Shown: positions 25,918 to 36,240 of the stretch, one piece after another
How positions within the stretch are numbered: the stretch's first letter is position 1
How the letters are laid out: every line of letters starts with the position of its first letter
Origin: Chloroflexota bacterium
Lineage (GTDB): Bacteria; Chloroflexota; Limnocylindria; Limnocylindrales; CSP1-4
Direction of reading: 5' to 3'
Length of the DNA stretch: 64,000 nucleotides
NCBI GenBank assembly: GCA_016191395.1
Contig: JACPOS010000017.1
Span: forward strand, 62,001 to 126,000
Made by a program: the position numbers and the translations under genes
The notes under the pieces: generated by a model
Told to the model about the DNA's origin: nothing
Seen by the model: the letters and a program-made list of their open reading frames with translations, nothing else
The model's database searches: none

Positions 25918-26301
25918 TCAGCCCAGGAACACGATCGCGATCACGGCAACGATCGGCGGTACGGCCTGGATGGCCGCGGCGCGCAGGAAGCTCCGGTTGT
26001 TCAGGAAGAGCACGGCGCCGGCCGCGATCATGGAACCGCAGGCGAACAGCGTTACGGCCCGGCCCTCGCCGGCGTTGCCCACGGCGCCCACCGCGACCCC
26101 GATCGCGACGCCGGCCGCGAGGAACAGGTTGTAGAAGCCCTGGTTGTAGGCAAAGGACCGGGTGACCTCCGCGTCCTCCGCGGAGTCCAGCCCGAACCTG
26201 GCCCAGACCGCCGGTCGCATGAACCACAGGCTCTCGAGCACGAAGAAGTAGACGTGGATGAGGGCGGCGATGGCGGCCGCAGCGATGGCGATCGGGTGCA
26301 T
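25918..26301 (-). CDS. DUF1304 family small membrane protein
   Basis: The 127-residue protein has four TM helices and the family's start IAALIHVYFFVLESLWF and the conserved AYNQGFYNLFLAAG segment. Length equals the family. The role of DUF1304 proteins is unknown. The start at 26301 is selected by homology and by CACAAT six bases upstream on the minus strand; the frame continues further upstream without a good start. It is divergent from the cystathionine beta-synthase gene. Confidence 0.85.
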   Translation of the reverse strand: MHPIAIAAAAIAALIHVYFFVLESLWFMRPAVWARFGLDSAEDAEVTRSFAYNQGFYNLFLAAGVAIGVAVGAVGNAGEGRAVTLFACGSMIAAGAVLFLNNRSFLRAAAIQAVPPIVAVIAIVFLG

Positions 26302-26336
26302 GGCGGCATTGTGGGCGCAATGACTCCGCCCGCGCG

Positions 26337-26342
26337 TATCCT
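26337..26342 (+). promoter_or_regulatory. -10 element TATCCT for the CBS gene
   Basis: TATCCT ends seven bases before the GTG at 26350. This is the main reason to prefer that GTG over the ATG at 26320. Confidence 0.45.
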
Positions 26343-26349
26343 CCCGTCC

Positions 26350-27777
26350 GTGCAGTACGCCGAATCCATCCTCCAGCTCGTGGGCAATACGCCGCTCGTC
26401 CGTTTGACGCATATCCCGCGCGACCTTGGGCCCCTGGAGCACCAGCCGCTGATCCTGGCGAAGCTCGAGACGATGAACCCGGGCGGGTCGGTCAAGGATC
26501 GGATCGGGCTGCCGATGATCGAGGCGGCCGAGAAGGCCGGCCTCCTCAAGCCGGGCGGCACCATCGTGGAGCCCACCTCCGGGAACACCGGCCACGGTCT
26601 GGCCATCGCGGCGGCGATCAAGGGCTACCGGTGCATCTTCGTGATGGCGGACAAGCAGTCACCCGAGAAGCAGGCGCTGCTCCGGGCCTACGGAGCGCAG
26701 GTCGTCCTGTGCCCCACGAACGTGGAGCCGGAATCGCCGGAGAGCTACTACTCGGTGGCGGCGCGACTGGCTCGTGACATTCCGGGCGCGTTCAAGCCGG
26801 ACCAGTACTGGAACCAGGAGAATCCGACCGCGCACGAGCTTTCCACCGGCCCGGAGATCTGGGCCCAGACGGAGGGCCGGATCACCCACTTCGTGGCGAG
26901 CGTAGGCACCGGCGGCACGGTCACCGGGACGGCGCGCTATCTCCGAACCCGGAAGCCGGACATCGTCGTGGTGGGTGCCGACCCGGAGGGCTCCGTCCTG
27001 TCCGGCGACGTCGCGCGCCCGTATCTCACCGAGGGCGTCGGCGAGGACTTCTTCCCGGGCACGTACGACGCGAAGATGGTGGATCGCTGGGTTCGCGTCT
27101 CCGACCGTGACGCGTTCGCGATGGCCCGCCGGATCACCCGGGAGGAGGGGATCCTCGCGGGCGAATCGTGCGGCACGGCCGTGGTCGCGGCCCTCGACGA
27201 GGCCCGCCGGATCATGCGTGAGCGCGGTGCCGCCGCCAGCGAGGCGGTGATGGTCGTGATCTTCCCGGACGGTGGCCGGAACTACCTGTCCAAGCTCTAC
27301 AACGACGAGTGGATGCGGGCCAACGGGCTCCTCTCCACGGCGGGCGGGGTCGTGCGTGTCGATGAGCTACTGCGCGCCAGGCCGCACGACCCGGAGCGGC
27401 CCGCCGTCGTGCTCGCCCGGACGACGGACCGGGTCGGGGCCGCAATCGACATCCTCCAGCTCTACGGCATCAGCCAGCTGCCAGTGTCGGAGCGGCCGGA
27501 TGACGATGCCGTGGAGGGCATCGTGGGCTCCGTGAGCGAGAAGAGCCTGCTGGACCGCGCTTACCGGGATCCCTCGGTGGTCGAGCGGACGGTCGGCGAG
27601 GTCATGGACAAGCCGCTCCCCACGATCGACCTCGGGGCGTCGCTGGACGACGCCTTCGCCCTGCTCTCGGGCACCGCCTCGGCCGTCGTCGCCGTCGTCG
27701 CCGGCAGGCCTGCGGGTGTCGTCACGAAGCTGGACCTGCTGGAGTTCCTGGCGCACAGGAGCGTGCGTGCCGGCTGA
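26350..27777 (+). CDS. cbs: Cystathionine beta-synthase
   Basis: The 475-residue protein is a fold-type II PLP enzyme: Lys49 in NPGGSVKDRIG binds PLP, TSGNTGHG is the substrate loop, and GTGGTVTGTARYL binds the phosphate. After about residue 335 two CBS domains follow (GAAIDILQLYGISQLPV and PLPTIDLGASLDDAFALLSG), the eukaryote-like arrangement, without an N-terminal heme domain. It joins serine and homocysteine to cystathionine, which the gamma-lyase at 31.4 kb can cleave. The acetyltransferase gene overlaps its end. Confidence 0.95.
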   Translation: MQYAESILQLVGNTPLVRLTHIPRDLGPLEHQPLILAKLETMNPGGSVKDRIGLPMIEAAEKAGLLKPGGTIVEPTSGNTGHGLAIAAAIKGYRCIFVMADKQSPEKQALLRAYGAQVVLCPTNVEPESPESYYSVAARLARDIPGAFKPDQYWNQENPTAHELSTGPEIWAQTEGRITHFVASVGTGGTVTGTARYLRTRKPDIVVVGADPEGSVLSGDVARPYLTEGVGEDFFPGTYDAKMVDRWVRVSDRDAFAMARRITREEGILAGESCGTAVVAALDEARRIMRERGAAASEAVMVVIFPDGGRNYLSKLYNDEWMRANGLLSTAGGVVRVDELLRARPHDPERPAVVLARTTDRVGAAIDILQLYGISQLPVSERPDDDAVEGIVGSVSEKSLLDRAYRDPSVVERTVGEVMDKPLPTIDLGASLDDAFALLSGTASAVVAVVAGRPAGVVTKLDLLEFLAHRSVRAG

Positions 27778-28336
27778 GATCGCGACGATCAACACGCCGC
27801 GCATGGAGCTGGTGTCGATGAGCATCCCGTTCATGCGCGCGCTCGTGGATCGCGACCGCGCCGCGGCGGAACGCGAGATCGGCGCGTCAATCCCCGACGA
27901 TCTCCCGGAGCAGCTCGAGCGGTTCGTGCGCTACCGCCTCGCCCAGCTGGACCAGGACCCGACCATCCTGCGCTGGCTTGCCCGGGCCATGATCCTCACC
28001 GACGCAGCCGGCGTGCGGCGGGTCATCGGCACCATCGGCTTCCACGGCGCGCCGGACGAGCAGGGCCGCCTGGAGGTCGGCTATCGCATCGAGCCCGCCT
28101 ATCGCCGGCAGGGCTACACGACCGAGGCCGTCCGCGCGATGTTCGACTGGGCGGCCACCGAGCAGGGCGTCCATCGCTTCATCGCCTCCATCCGGCCGGC
28201 GAACGAGGCCTCGCTCGGACTCGTGGCCCAGTTCGGCTTCGTCCAGATCGGGACGCAGATCGACGAGGTTGACGGCCTCGAGCTCGTCATGGAGGCTCCC
28301 TGGCCGATGCCCGGATCGAGCGAGGGCATCGCGTAA
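27767..28336 (+). CDS. GNAT family N-acetyltransferase
   Basis: The 189-residue protein has the acetyl-CoA loop RIEPAYRRQGYTTEAVRAMFDWA and the C-terminal NEASLGLVAQFGF motif, as in RimJ/RimL-type ribosomal or small-molecule acetyltransferases. The GTG at 27767 has AGGAG five bases upstream and lies inside the end of the cbs gene, so the two are co-translated. The acceptor is unknown. Confidence 0.9.
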   Translation: MPAEIATINTPRMELVSMSIPFMRALVDRDRAAAEREIGASIPDDLPEQLERFVRYRLAQLDQDPTILRWLARAMILTDAAGVRRVIGTIGFHGAPDEQGRLEVGYRIEPAYRRQGYTTEAVRAMFDWAATEQGVHRFIASIRPANEASLGLVAQFGFVQIGTQIDEVDGLELVMEAPWPMPGSSEGIA

Positions 28337-28477
28337 CATCAGCCAATGGGCGGACAGGTCCGGGCGTCCATTACCCCTACGTGACCAGCGCATTACTCGC
28401 CCTGTGCATCGTTGGCGGCGTGCCCAGCACCCTCGGGATCGATGGGCCGTGCGAAAGAAACGAATGAGGAGGATCTG

Positions 28478-29068
28478 ATGCCGGTTCGGAAGTTGGTCGG
28501 CGGGGTGCTGCTGCTCGCCTTCGTCTCCGCCTGCGGTGGCAGCAGCCCTACCCAGGCTCCCGCCGGCGCCACTCAGAACCCCGCGGCCACCCAGGCCGCC
28601 GGAGCCACCCAGGGGGGTGGAGGCGGCGGTGGCGGTGGCGGTGGCGCGACCCAGCAGCCGGCTGCGACGCAGGCCGGTGGCGGTGGCGGCAGCGGTTCCA
28701 AGCCGGCCGGCTGGGACCAGTACGGCAAGGCGTCCTACGAGATCAGCGCCCCGATCAGCCTGAGCGGCGAGCTCGGCTTCATTCCGGCCGGGAGCGTCTT
28801 CGGTGGCGACCAGGCGTCGTCGCTGAGCTTTTCCTACGATGGCGCGAGCGCAGTCCTCTCGCTGGGGTTCACGCAGGGCAAGCTCTCCGTCTCATTCGGC
28901 AGTGAGGCAGGAACCGTCGTCGGCACCAACTGCACGACGAGCAACCTGAACATCGGCTCCTCCAGCGCCTCTGGCTCATTCGACTGCCAGGACGTCCTGG
29001 CGATCATGGTGTCAGGTGCGCAGGTGGCCAACGTGACGATGAAGGGCACCTTCAACGGCCACGCCTGA
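28478..29068 (+). CDS. Lipoprotein with poly-Gly/ATQ-repeat linker
   Basis: The 196-residue protein has lipobox FVSAC (Cys19), then a low-complexity linker in which the unit GATQxPAATQA occurs twice around a run of eleven Gly, and a C-terminal beta domain of about 110 residues with two cysteines. The GAGGAGG Shine-Dalgarno supports the ATG at 28478. The next gene has the same signal and linker style, and the two are probably co-transcribed. Function unknown. The intergenic stretch 28337-28477 shows no gene. Confidence 0.8.
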   Translation: MPVRKLVGGVLLLAFVSACGGSSPTQAPAGATQNPAATQAAGATQGGGGGGGGGGGATQQPAATQAGGGGGSGSKPAGWDQYGKASYEISAPISLSGELGFIPAGSVFGGDQASSLSFSYDGASAVLSLGFTQGKLSVSFGSEAGTVVGTNCTTSNLNIGSSSASGSFDCQDVLAIMVSGAQVANVTMKGTFNGHA

Positions 29069-29122
29069 TCGCCACGCCTGATCGCCTCTCCTGATCCGTT
29101 TCGAATTCGAGGGAGGACGACG

Positions 29123-30091
29123 ATGGTTCGACGACTGGCGGCTCTCGCGATGGTCGCTGCCTTCGCGCTGACCGCATGTGGCGGTAGCACCCTCCCAGGT
29201 GCCACGCAGGGCCCTGGGAGTGGAGCCACTCCCGCGGGGCCCGGCGGCGGAACAGGCGGGCCCGGCCCGACCGCCGGCGGGGGCGGCGGCGGCGGGGCGC
29301 TGCTGGCCGACGTCTGCACGCTGCTCACGGTCGCCGAGGTCGGCGGGGCACTCGTGTCGCCCCCGCTCACCACGGAGACCACGGCGGGCGACCCCGCGAA
29401 ATGCGACTACTGGATCGCGAAGGACGACTCCGCCCTCAGCCTGACCATCATCACGAAGAACGGACAGGCGCAGTTCCAGGCGCTCGTCGACCAGAACGTC
29501 GGGGAGTCCGTCTCCGGCGTTGGCGATGGCGCCCGGTACGACTCGGGGGGACGTCTCCTCGCGTTCATGGTGAGTGGGTATTACGTCCAACTTCGCGCCG
29601 GGTACGCGAGCGACTCGGATTCGACGCTCAAGGCGCTGACGTTGCTCGCGAAGGTCCTCATCGCGCGACTCACGACGGGAACCGTGCCGCCGGACCTCCA
29701 GGTAACCGCCCCGCCGGTCACGAAGGCGACGACTGCCTGCGCCCTCCTGTCCGACGCGCAGGCCGCGTCTGTCATCGGCAAGGGCCAGATGGCCGACACG
29801 AGCACGACGCCGGAGTTCTGCACCTACGCGCTAGCGTCCAGCGGCGAGGTCCTCCTCTCGACGTACTTCAAGCGCAAGGGCGCTTCCTCCGCCTGGGCGA
29901 GCGTGATCGGCGGCCTGACGGCGGACCCGGTAGCGGGTGTGGGCGACGATGCGCGGTTCGAGTCGTTCTCCGGGATCCTGTACGTGCTGAAGGGTGACTC
30001 CTACTTCACCGTCAACGTCTTCAGCCCGGACGCGGGCACGGTGCTCGCGTCAGATCGGAGCCTTGCGGAGATCATGCTCGGCAATCTCTGA
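29123..30091 (+). CDS. Lipoprotein with two DUF3558-like domains
   Basis: The 322-residue protein has lipobox ALTAC (Cys19) and a Gly/Pro/Thr linker up to about residue 60. Two domains then repeat the same motif, CTLLTVAEVGGALV and CALLSDAQAASVIG, each followed by a second Cys (CDYW, CTYA) and a GVGDGARY/GVGDDARF loop. This is the DUF3558 pattern of high-GC Gram-positive lipoproteins, here in tandem. A Shine-Dalgarno GGGAGGA supports the start. Ligand unknown. Confidence 0.82.
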   Translation: MVRRLAALAMVAAFALTACGGSTLPGATQGPGSGATPAGPGGGTGGPGPTAGGGGGGGALLADVCTLLTVAEVGGALVSPPLTTETTAGDPAKCDYWIAKDDSALSLTIITKNGQAQFQALVDQNVGESVSGVGDGARYDSGGRLLAFMVSGYYVQLRAGYASDSDSTLKALTLLAKVLIARLTTGTVPPDLQVTAPPVTKATTACALLSDAQAASVIGKGQMADTSTTPEFCTYALASSGEVLLSTYFKRKGASSAWASVIGGLTADPVAGVGDDARFESFSGILYVLKGDSYFTVNVFSPDAGTVLASDRSLAEIMLGNL

Positions 30092-30123
30092 CCGAGGCGA
30101 CGGCACCGGAACCCGGAATCAAG

Positions 30124-30153
30124 GAACCGGGCCACCAGACGGTGGCCCGGTTC
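30124..30153. terminator. Perfect 13-bp hairpin between convergent genes
   Basis: GAACCGGGCCACC (30124-30136) and GGTGGCCCGGTTC (30141-30153) pair without mismatch around AGAC. No clear T-tract follows on either side. It likely ends both the lipoprotein and prenyltransferase transcripts. Confidence 0.65.
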
Positions 30154-30180
30154 TCGTGGCCGGCTGCTTCGACCAGCCTG

Positions 30181-31212
30181 TTAGAGCCAGGGCAGCTTGA
30201 TCGGGAAGAACGCGTTCAGGAGCAGCCCGAGGATCAGCAGGGCACCGGCGCGTCGCGTGTGGACGAAGGCCTGGCCAACGAACCACAGCGGCCAGCCGAC
30301 GTAGCTGTGCGGCGGCGTCTCGGGGCGCGGCTGATTGAAGACCTTCAGGACCTCGGCGAGGCGGGGCAGGCCGAGCACGACAAGCGCGACCCACGGCCCG
30401 ATCCAGCCGACCGCGGCCGCCAGGAGGACGATCGGATAGAAGCTGATCATCAGCCCCTGGGCAACGAGCCGGGCATTTCGCTCGCCCAGCAGCACGGGCA
30501 TCGTGTGGACGCCCTTCTTCTTGTCCGCCTCGATCTTGTCGATGTGCTTGCCGAACAGGACCGAGGTCACCAGGATCGCGTACGGGAGCGAGGCGATCCA
30601 CGCCCAGCCCGGGATCTGGCCGGTCGCGACGAAGAACGTGCCGACGACCATGAGCGGACCCCAGACGATGAACACGCCGGGCTCGCCGAGGCCGATGTGC
30701 TTGAGGCGGATCGGCGGCGCGACGTAGAACACGGAGACGAACAGCCCGCCGAGGGCGAAGGCGGCGACGAGCGGCCCCCGCTGCGTCATGAGGAACACCA
30801 GGATCGCGAGATCGATCGCATTCATCAGCAGGATCGCAGCACCGAGCTGGCGCTTGGTCACCCACCCGGAGAGGATCGGGTGCGGGGCGTACTGGGCGCG
30901 GACGTAGTCGTCCGTGTCGATGCCGCCCTCGAGGTCGAAGTAGTCGTTGATCATGTTGTTCGCCGCATGCGCGACGACGAGGCCGAATACGGCGAGGGCG
31001 AGCAGCCCGTAGTTCACGGTGAAGCCGCCGAGGAGCCGCTCGCCACCGATCGCAAGCAGCCCGCCGATGAGCCCGGAGGTCACGGTCATCGAGAAGACCG
31101 CGGCCCGCGTGATGACGATCCACTTGGAGACGGCGTCCGGCGGGGTCGTCATCCCCACCGGCAGGTTGGCGGTGTTGTACGCGGTCTTCCACACGCGCAG
31201 GCGTTCGGACAT
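30181..31212 (-). CDS. UbiA family prenyltransferase (MenA-like)
   Basis: The 343-residue protein has about nine TM helices and both aspartate motifs of the superfamily: NNMINDYFDLEGGIDTDD near residue 90 and DKIEADKKKGVHTMPVLLGE near 205. NDYFD and the second motif fit 1,4-dihydroxy-2-naphthoate or other aromatic prenyltransferases of quinone synthesis; the aromatic acceptor is not certain. A GTG sits immediately upstream of the chosen ATG. A minus-strand TACTAT about 60 bases upstream is a possible promoter. Confidence 0.88.
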   Translation of the reverse strand: MSERLRVWKTAYNTANLPVGMTTPPDAVSKWIVITRAAVFSMTVTSGLIGGLLAIGGERLLGGFTVNYGLLALAVFGLVVAHAANNMINDYFDLEGGIDTDDYVRAQYAPHPILSGWVTKRQLGAAILLMNAIDLAILVFLMTQRGPLVAAFALGGLFVSVFYVAPPIRLKHIGLGEPGVFIVWGPLMVVGTFFVATGQIPGWAWIASLPYAILVTSVLFGKHIDKIEADKKKGVHTMPVLLGERNARLVAQGLMISFYPIVLLAAAVGWIGPWVALVVLGLPRLAEVLKVFNQPRPETPPHSYVGWPLWFVGQAFVHTRRAGALLILGLLLNAFFPIKLPWL

Positions 31213-31270
31213 CACGGCTCGGTCCTCGATCTATGCCGGAGCGGGGGTCGCTCCTGAAACTTGCGCGCCG

Positions 31271-31276
31271 ATAGTA
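31271..31276 (-). promoter_or_regulatory. -10 element TACTAT for the UbiA-family gene
   Basis: Minus-strand TACTAT in GTGCTACTATCGG, about 59 bases before the ATG at 31212. It would give a leader with a GAGGA ribosome site, unlike the leaderless genes. Confidence 0.35.
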
Positions 31277-31364
31277 GCACTATTCCGTGGAGCACCTTGG
31301 GCCGTTCGGCCCGCAGTGACGGGTCGTTGGTCACGGGGACCCGCCGGCTTCGCGACGGTCTGCG

Positions 31365-32585
31365 ATGATGCCCGCGATGCGGCCCGAAGATCTCGACCCG
31401 AACCTGACCTTCGAGACCTTGGCCGTGCACGCCGGTCAGGAGCCGGACGCGCTGACCGGCGCCGTCTCGCCGCCGATCTACCAGACCTCCACCTACCGGC
31501 AGCCGAAGGTCGGGCAGCCGATCGACGACTACGACTACGCGCGCTCCAAGAACCCGACGCGCGACCGGTTCGAGCGGGCGATCGCCGCGCTCGAGGGCGG
31601 CGGGCAGGGGATCGCGTTCGCCTCCGGCTCCGCGACGACCGCGGCGATTGCCGAGTTCGCCGGGCCGGATACGGAGGTCGTCGTCGGCGACGACGTGTAC
31701 GGCGGCACGTTCCGGTACCTGGAGAAGGTCCGCGGCCCGAACGGCGTGACGACCCGCTACGCGAACCTCGCGGGCGACCCGGAGGCGATGTGGGAGGCCC
31801 TTTCCGAGAAGACGCGGCTCGTCTGGTTCGAAACGCCGACGAACCCGCTCCTGAAGGTCGTGGACATCGAGGGCGCGGCGCGCGTCCTGCGCGAGCGGTT
31901 CGGCGACGGGCCAAGGCCGCTGATGGTCGTCGACAACACGTTTGCCTCGCCGATCCTCCAGCGCCCGCTGGACCTCGGCGCGGACATCGTCTTCCACTCG
32001 GCCACGAAGTACCTGGCCGGCCACAGCGACACCATCCTCGGCGTGGCCGTGACGCGGGATCCCGCTGTCGCCGAGCGCCTCCGGTTCCTGCAGAACGCGA
32101 TGGGCGGCGTGCCCGGGCCGTTCGACTGCTTCCTCGCCCTGCGCGGACTGCGAACGCTGCCGTTGCGCGTGGGCCGGCACGCCGCGAACGCGTCCGAGGT
32201 CGCGTCCTTCCTGGCGACGCGGGACGACATCGAGTGGCTGTCCTACCCGGGCCTCGCGAACGGCCCGCGCGCCCACCCGCAGGCGGCCTGTGCATCACGA
32301 CAGATGCGGGCCGGCGGCGGCATGGTCTCGTTCGTGCCGGCGGCGAAGGGCGGGCGATCGGCTCGCGAGCGCGCGATCGCGATCTGCGAGGGCACGAAGA
32401 TCTTCACGCTCGCCGAATCCCTCGGTGGCGTGGAGTCGCTCATCGAGCTGCCCGCAGTGATGACCCACCTGTCCGTGGCCGGCTCACGCCTCGAAGTGCC
32501 GGAGGCGCTGGTCCGCCTGTCCGTCGGCATCGAGGGCGCCTCGGACCTGATCGCCGATCTCGAGCAGGCCCTCGACCGAGCCTGA
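31365..32585 (+). CDS. Cystathionine gamma-lyase/gamma-synthase family PLP enzyme
   Basis: The 406-residue protein is a trans-sulfuration enzyme of the Cys/Met metabolism family: SPPIYQTSTYRQ and the PLP lysine in SATKYLAGHSDTILG, with the DNTFASP phosphate/PLP loop before it. With the CBS gene 4 kb away it would complete homocysteine-to-cysteine transfer if it acts as a lyase; gamma-synthase or methionine gamma-lyase cannot be excluded. ATGs at 31365 and 31377 are both usable; GATGAT seven bases before the second favours a leaderless start there. Confidence 0.9.
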   Translation: MMPAMRPEDLDPNLTFETLAVHAGQEPDALTGAVSPPIYQTSTYRQPKVGQPIDDYDYARSKNPTRDRFERAIAALEGGGQGIAFASGSATTAAIAEFAGPDTEVVVGDDVYGGTFRYLEKVRGPNGVTTRYANLAGDPEAMWEALSEKTRLVWFETPTNPLLKVVDIEGAARVLRERFGDGPRPLMVVDNTFASPILQRPLDLGADIVFHSATKYLAGHSDTILGVAVTRDPAVAERLRFLQNAMGGVPGPFDCFLALRGLRTLPLRVGRHAANASEVASFLATRDDIEWLSYPGLANGPRAHPQAACASRQMRAGGGMVSFVPAAKGGRSARERAIAICEGTKIFTLAESLGGVESLIELPAVMTHLSVAGSRLEVPEALVRLSVGIEGASDLIADLEQALDRA

Positions 32586-32724
32586 TCGCCGTCAATCCGG
32601 GACCTTCGGCCCATCCGGAGGTCGCGGCCCGGTGCTAGGATCTCCGCCAACAACGACTGCGGAAGCCGACTCCCATCGGGCAACGCCCGGTGTCACGCGC
32701 GGCCGGTCGGGATCGAAGCACGGT

Positions 32725-32743
32725 GTCCGGTGGATGACCGGAC
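32725..32743 (+). promoter_or_regulatory. Hairpin in the pckA leader
   Basis: GTCCGG (32725-32730) and CCGGAC (32738-32743) form a stem with loop TGGATGA just upstream of the pckA ribosome site (AGGAG at 32752). The presumed transcript from TAGGAT at 32636-32641 would have a leader of about 120 bases, one of the few long ones here. Confidence 0.3.
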
Positions 32744-32767
32744 GCCCGAGCAGGAGACCGACCAACG

Positions 32768-35355
<2,588 letters not shown>

Positions 35356-35382
35356 GTCGCGGTTCGCCGATTGCCTGCCGAC

Positions 35383-35388
35383 TAGACT
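35383..35388 (+). promoter_or_regulatory. -10 element TAGACT (leaderless)
   Basis: TAGACT ends six bases before the GTG start at 35395 of the Lgt-like gene. Confidence 0.45.
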
Positions 35389-35394
35389 CGCACG

Positions 35395-36240
35395 GTGCCT
35401 GCCGTCCTGAGCTTCACGTTCGATCCGGTGCTCCACCTGAGCGACACCGCCTCCGTCCGCCTCGAGACGGTCGGGCTCGCGATCGTCCTCTTCGTGGCCC
35501 TGTTGCTGGCCGCCCGCGCGGCTTCGACCTCGCTCGAGGGCGGCCTGCGCCTGGACGACCTCGTGTTCATGGTCATCGGCGCGGTGCCCGGCGCGATTAT
35601 CGGCGGCCGCACCGGGTACGTCCTCGATCATCTCGACTACTACCGGGCCAACCCGACCGCGATGTTCGACCCGGCGCAGGGCTCGCTGACGCTCACGCTC
35701 GCGGTCCCGCTGGGCCTCCTCACCGGCAGCATCGTTGCCCGGCTGCTCGGCGCACCGATCGGTCGCTGGATGCAGGCGCTGGCGCTCCCGATCCTCTTCG
35801 CGCTCGCGGCCGGGAAGCTCATCGGCGTCCTGGGCGGATCGGGGCAGGGCGCGCCCTCCGATCTCTCGTGGGCAACGGCCTACGACGGCCCCGGGCCATG
35901 GGGGTCGCTCGCCGCGGACGTGCCATCGCACCCGTCGCAGGTGTACGAGGGGGTCCTGGTTGGCCTGGCAGTCGCCGCGATGGCGATCGCGAGTCGCCTG
36001 CCGAGCTTCGCGCGCGCGGACGGGACTGCATTGTTCCTCGCCCTTGGCCTGTGGGCGGTGGCCCGCTTCACCGCCGCGTTCACCTGGCGCGATCCGGCAG
36101 CCGTCGGCCCGCTGCGCATGGACCAGGCGCTGCTCGTGGGCGTGCTCGTGATCGCGCTGGTCGGGCTCATCGGGCAGGCGCGGTATCGTGTCCCGACCAC
36201 CACCATCGACACCACGCCAGCCGAGGAACCACAACCATGA
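35395..36240 (+). CDS. Degenerate Lgt paralogue (integral membrane protein)
   Basis: The 281-residue protein has seven TM helices and aligns with Lgt in layout: GGRTGYVLDHLDYY near residue 64, SHPSQVYEG near 180. The Lgt signature, however, is reduced to GKLIGVLGGSGQG: the essential Arg is Lys and the following Asn and Glu are absent. It therefore probably does not lipidate prolipoproteins in the usual way. The authentic lgt is at 23.3 kb. Its stop overlaps the mmsA start (ATGA). Confidence 0.8.
   Translation: MPAVLSFTFDPVLHLSDTASVRLETVGLAIVLFVALLLAARAASTSLEGGLRLDDLVFMVIGAVPGAIIGGRTGYVLDHLDYYRANPTAMFDPAQGSLTLTLAVPLGLLTGSIVARLLGAPIGRWMQALALPILFALAAGKLIGVLGGSGQGAPSDLSWATAYDGPGPWGSLAADVPSHPSQVYEGVLVGLAVAAMAIASRLPSFARADGTALFLALGLWAVARFTAAFTWRDPAAVGPLRMDQALLVGVLVIALVGLIGQARYRVPTTTIDTTPAEEPQP

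Noticed and set aside
28613-28650. G-rich run as a possible regulatory G-quadruplex
   Set aside because: It is explained by the poly-Gly codons of the lipoprotein linker; no separate evidence of a regulatory role.
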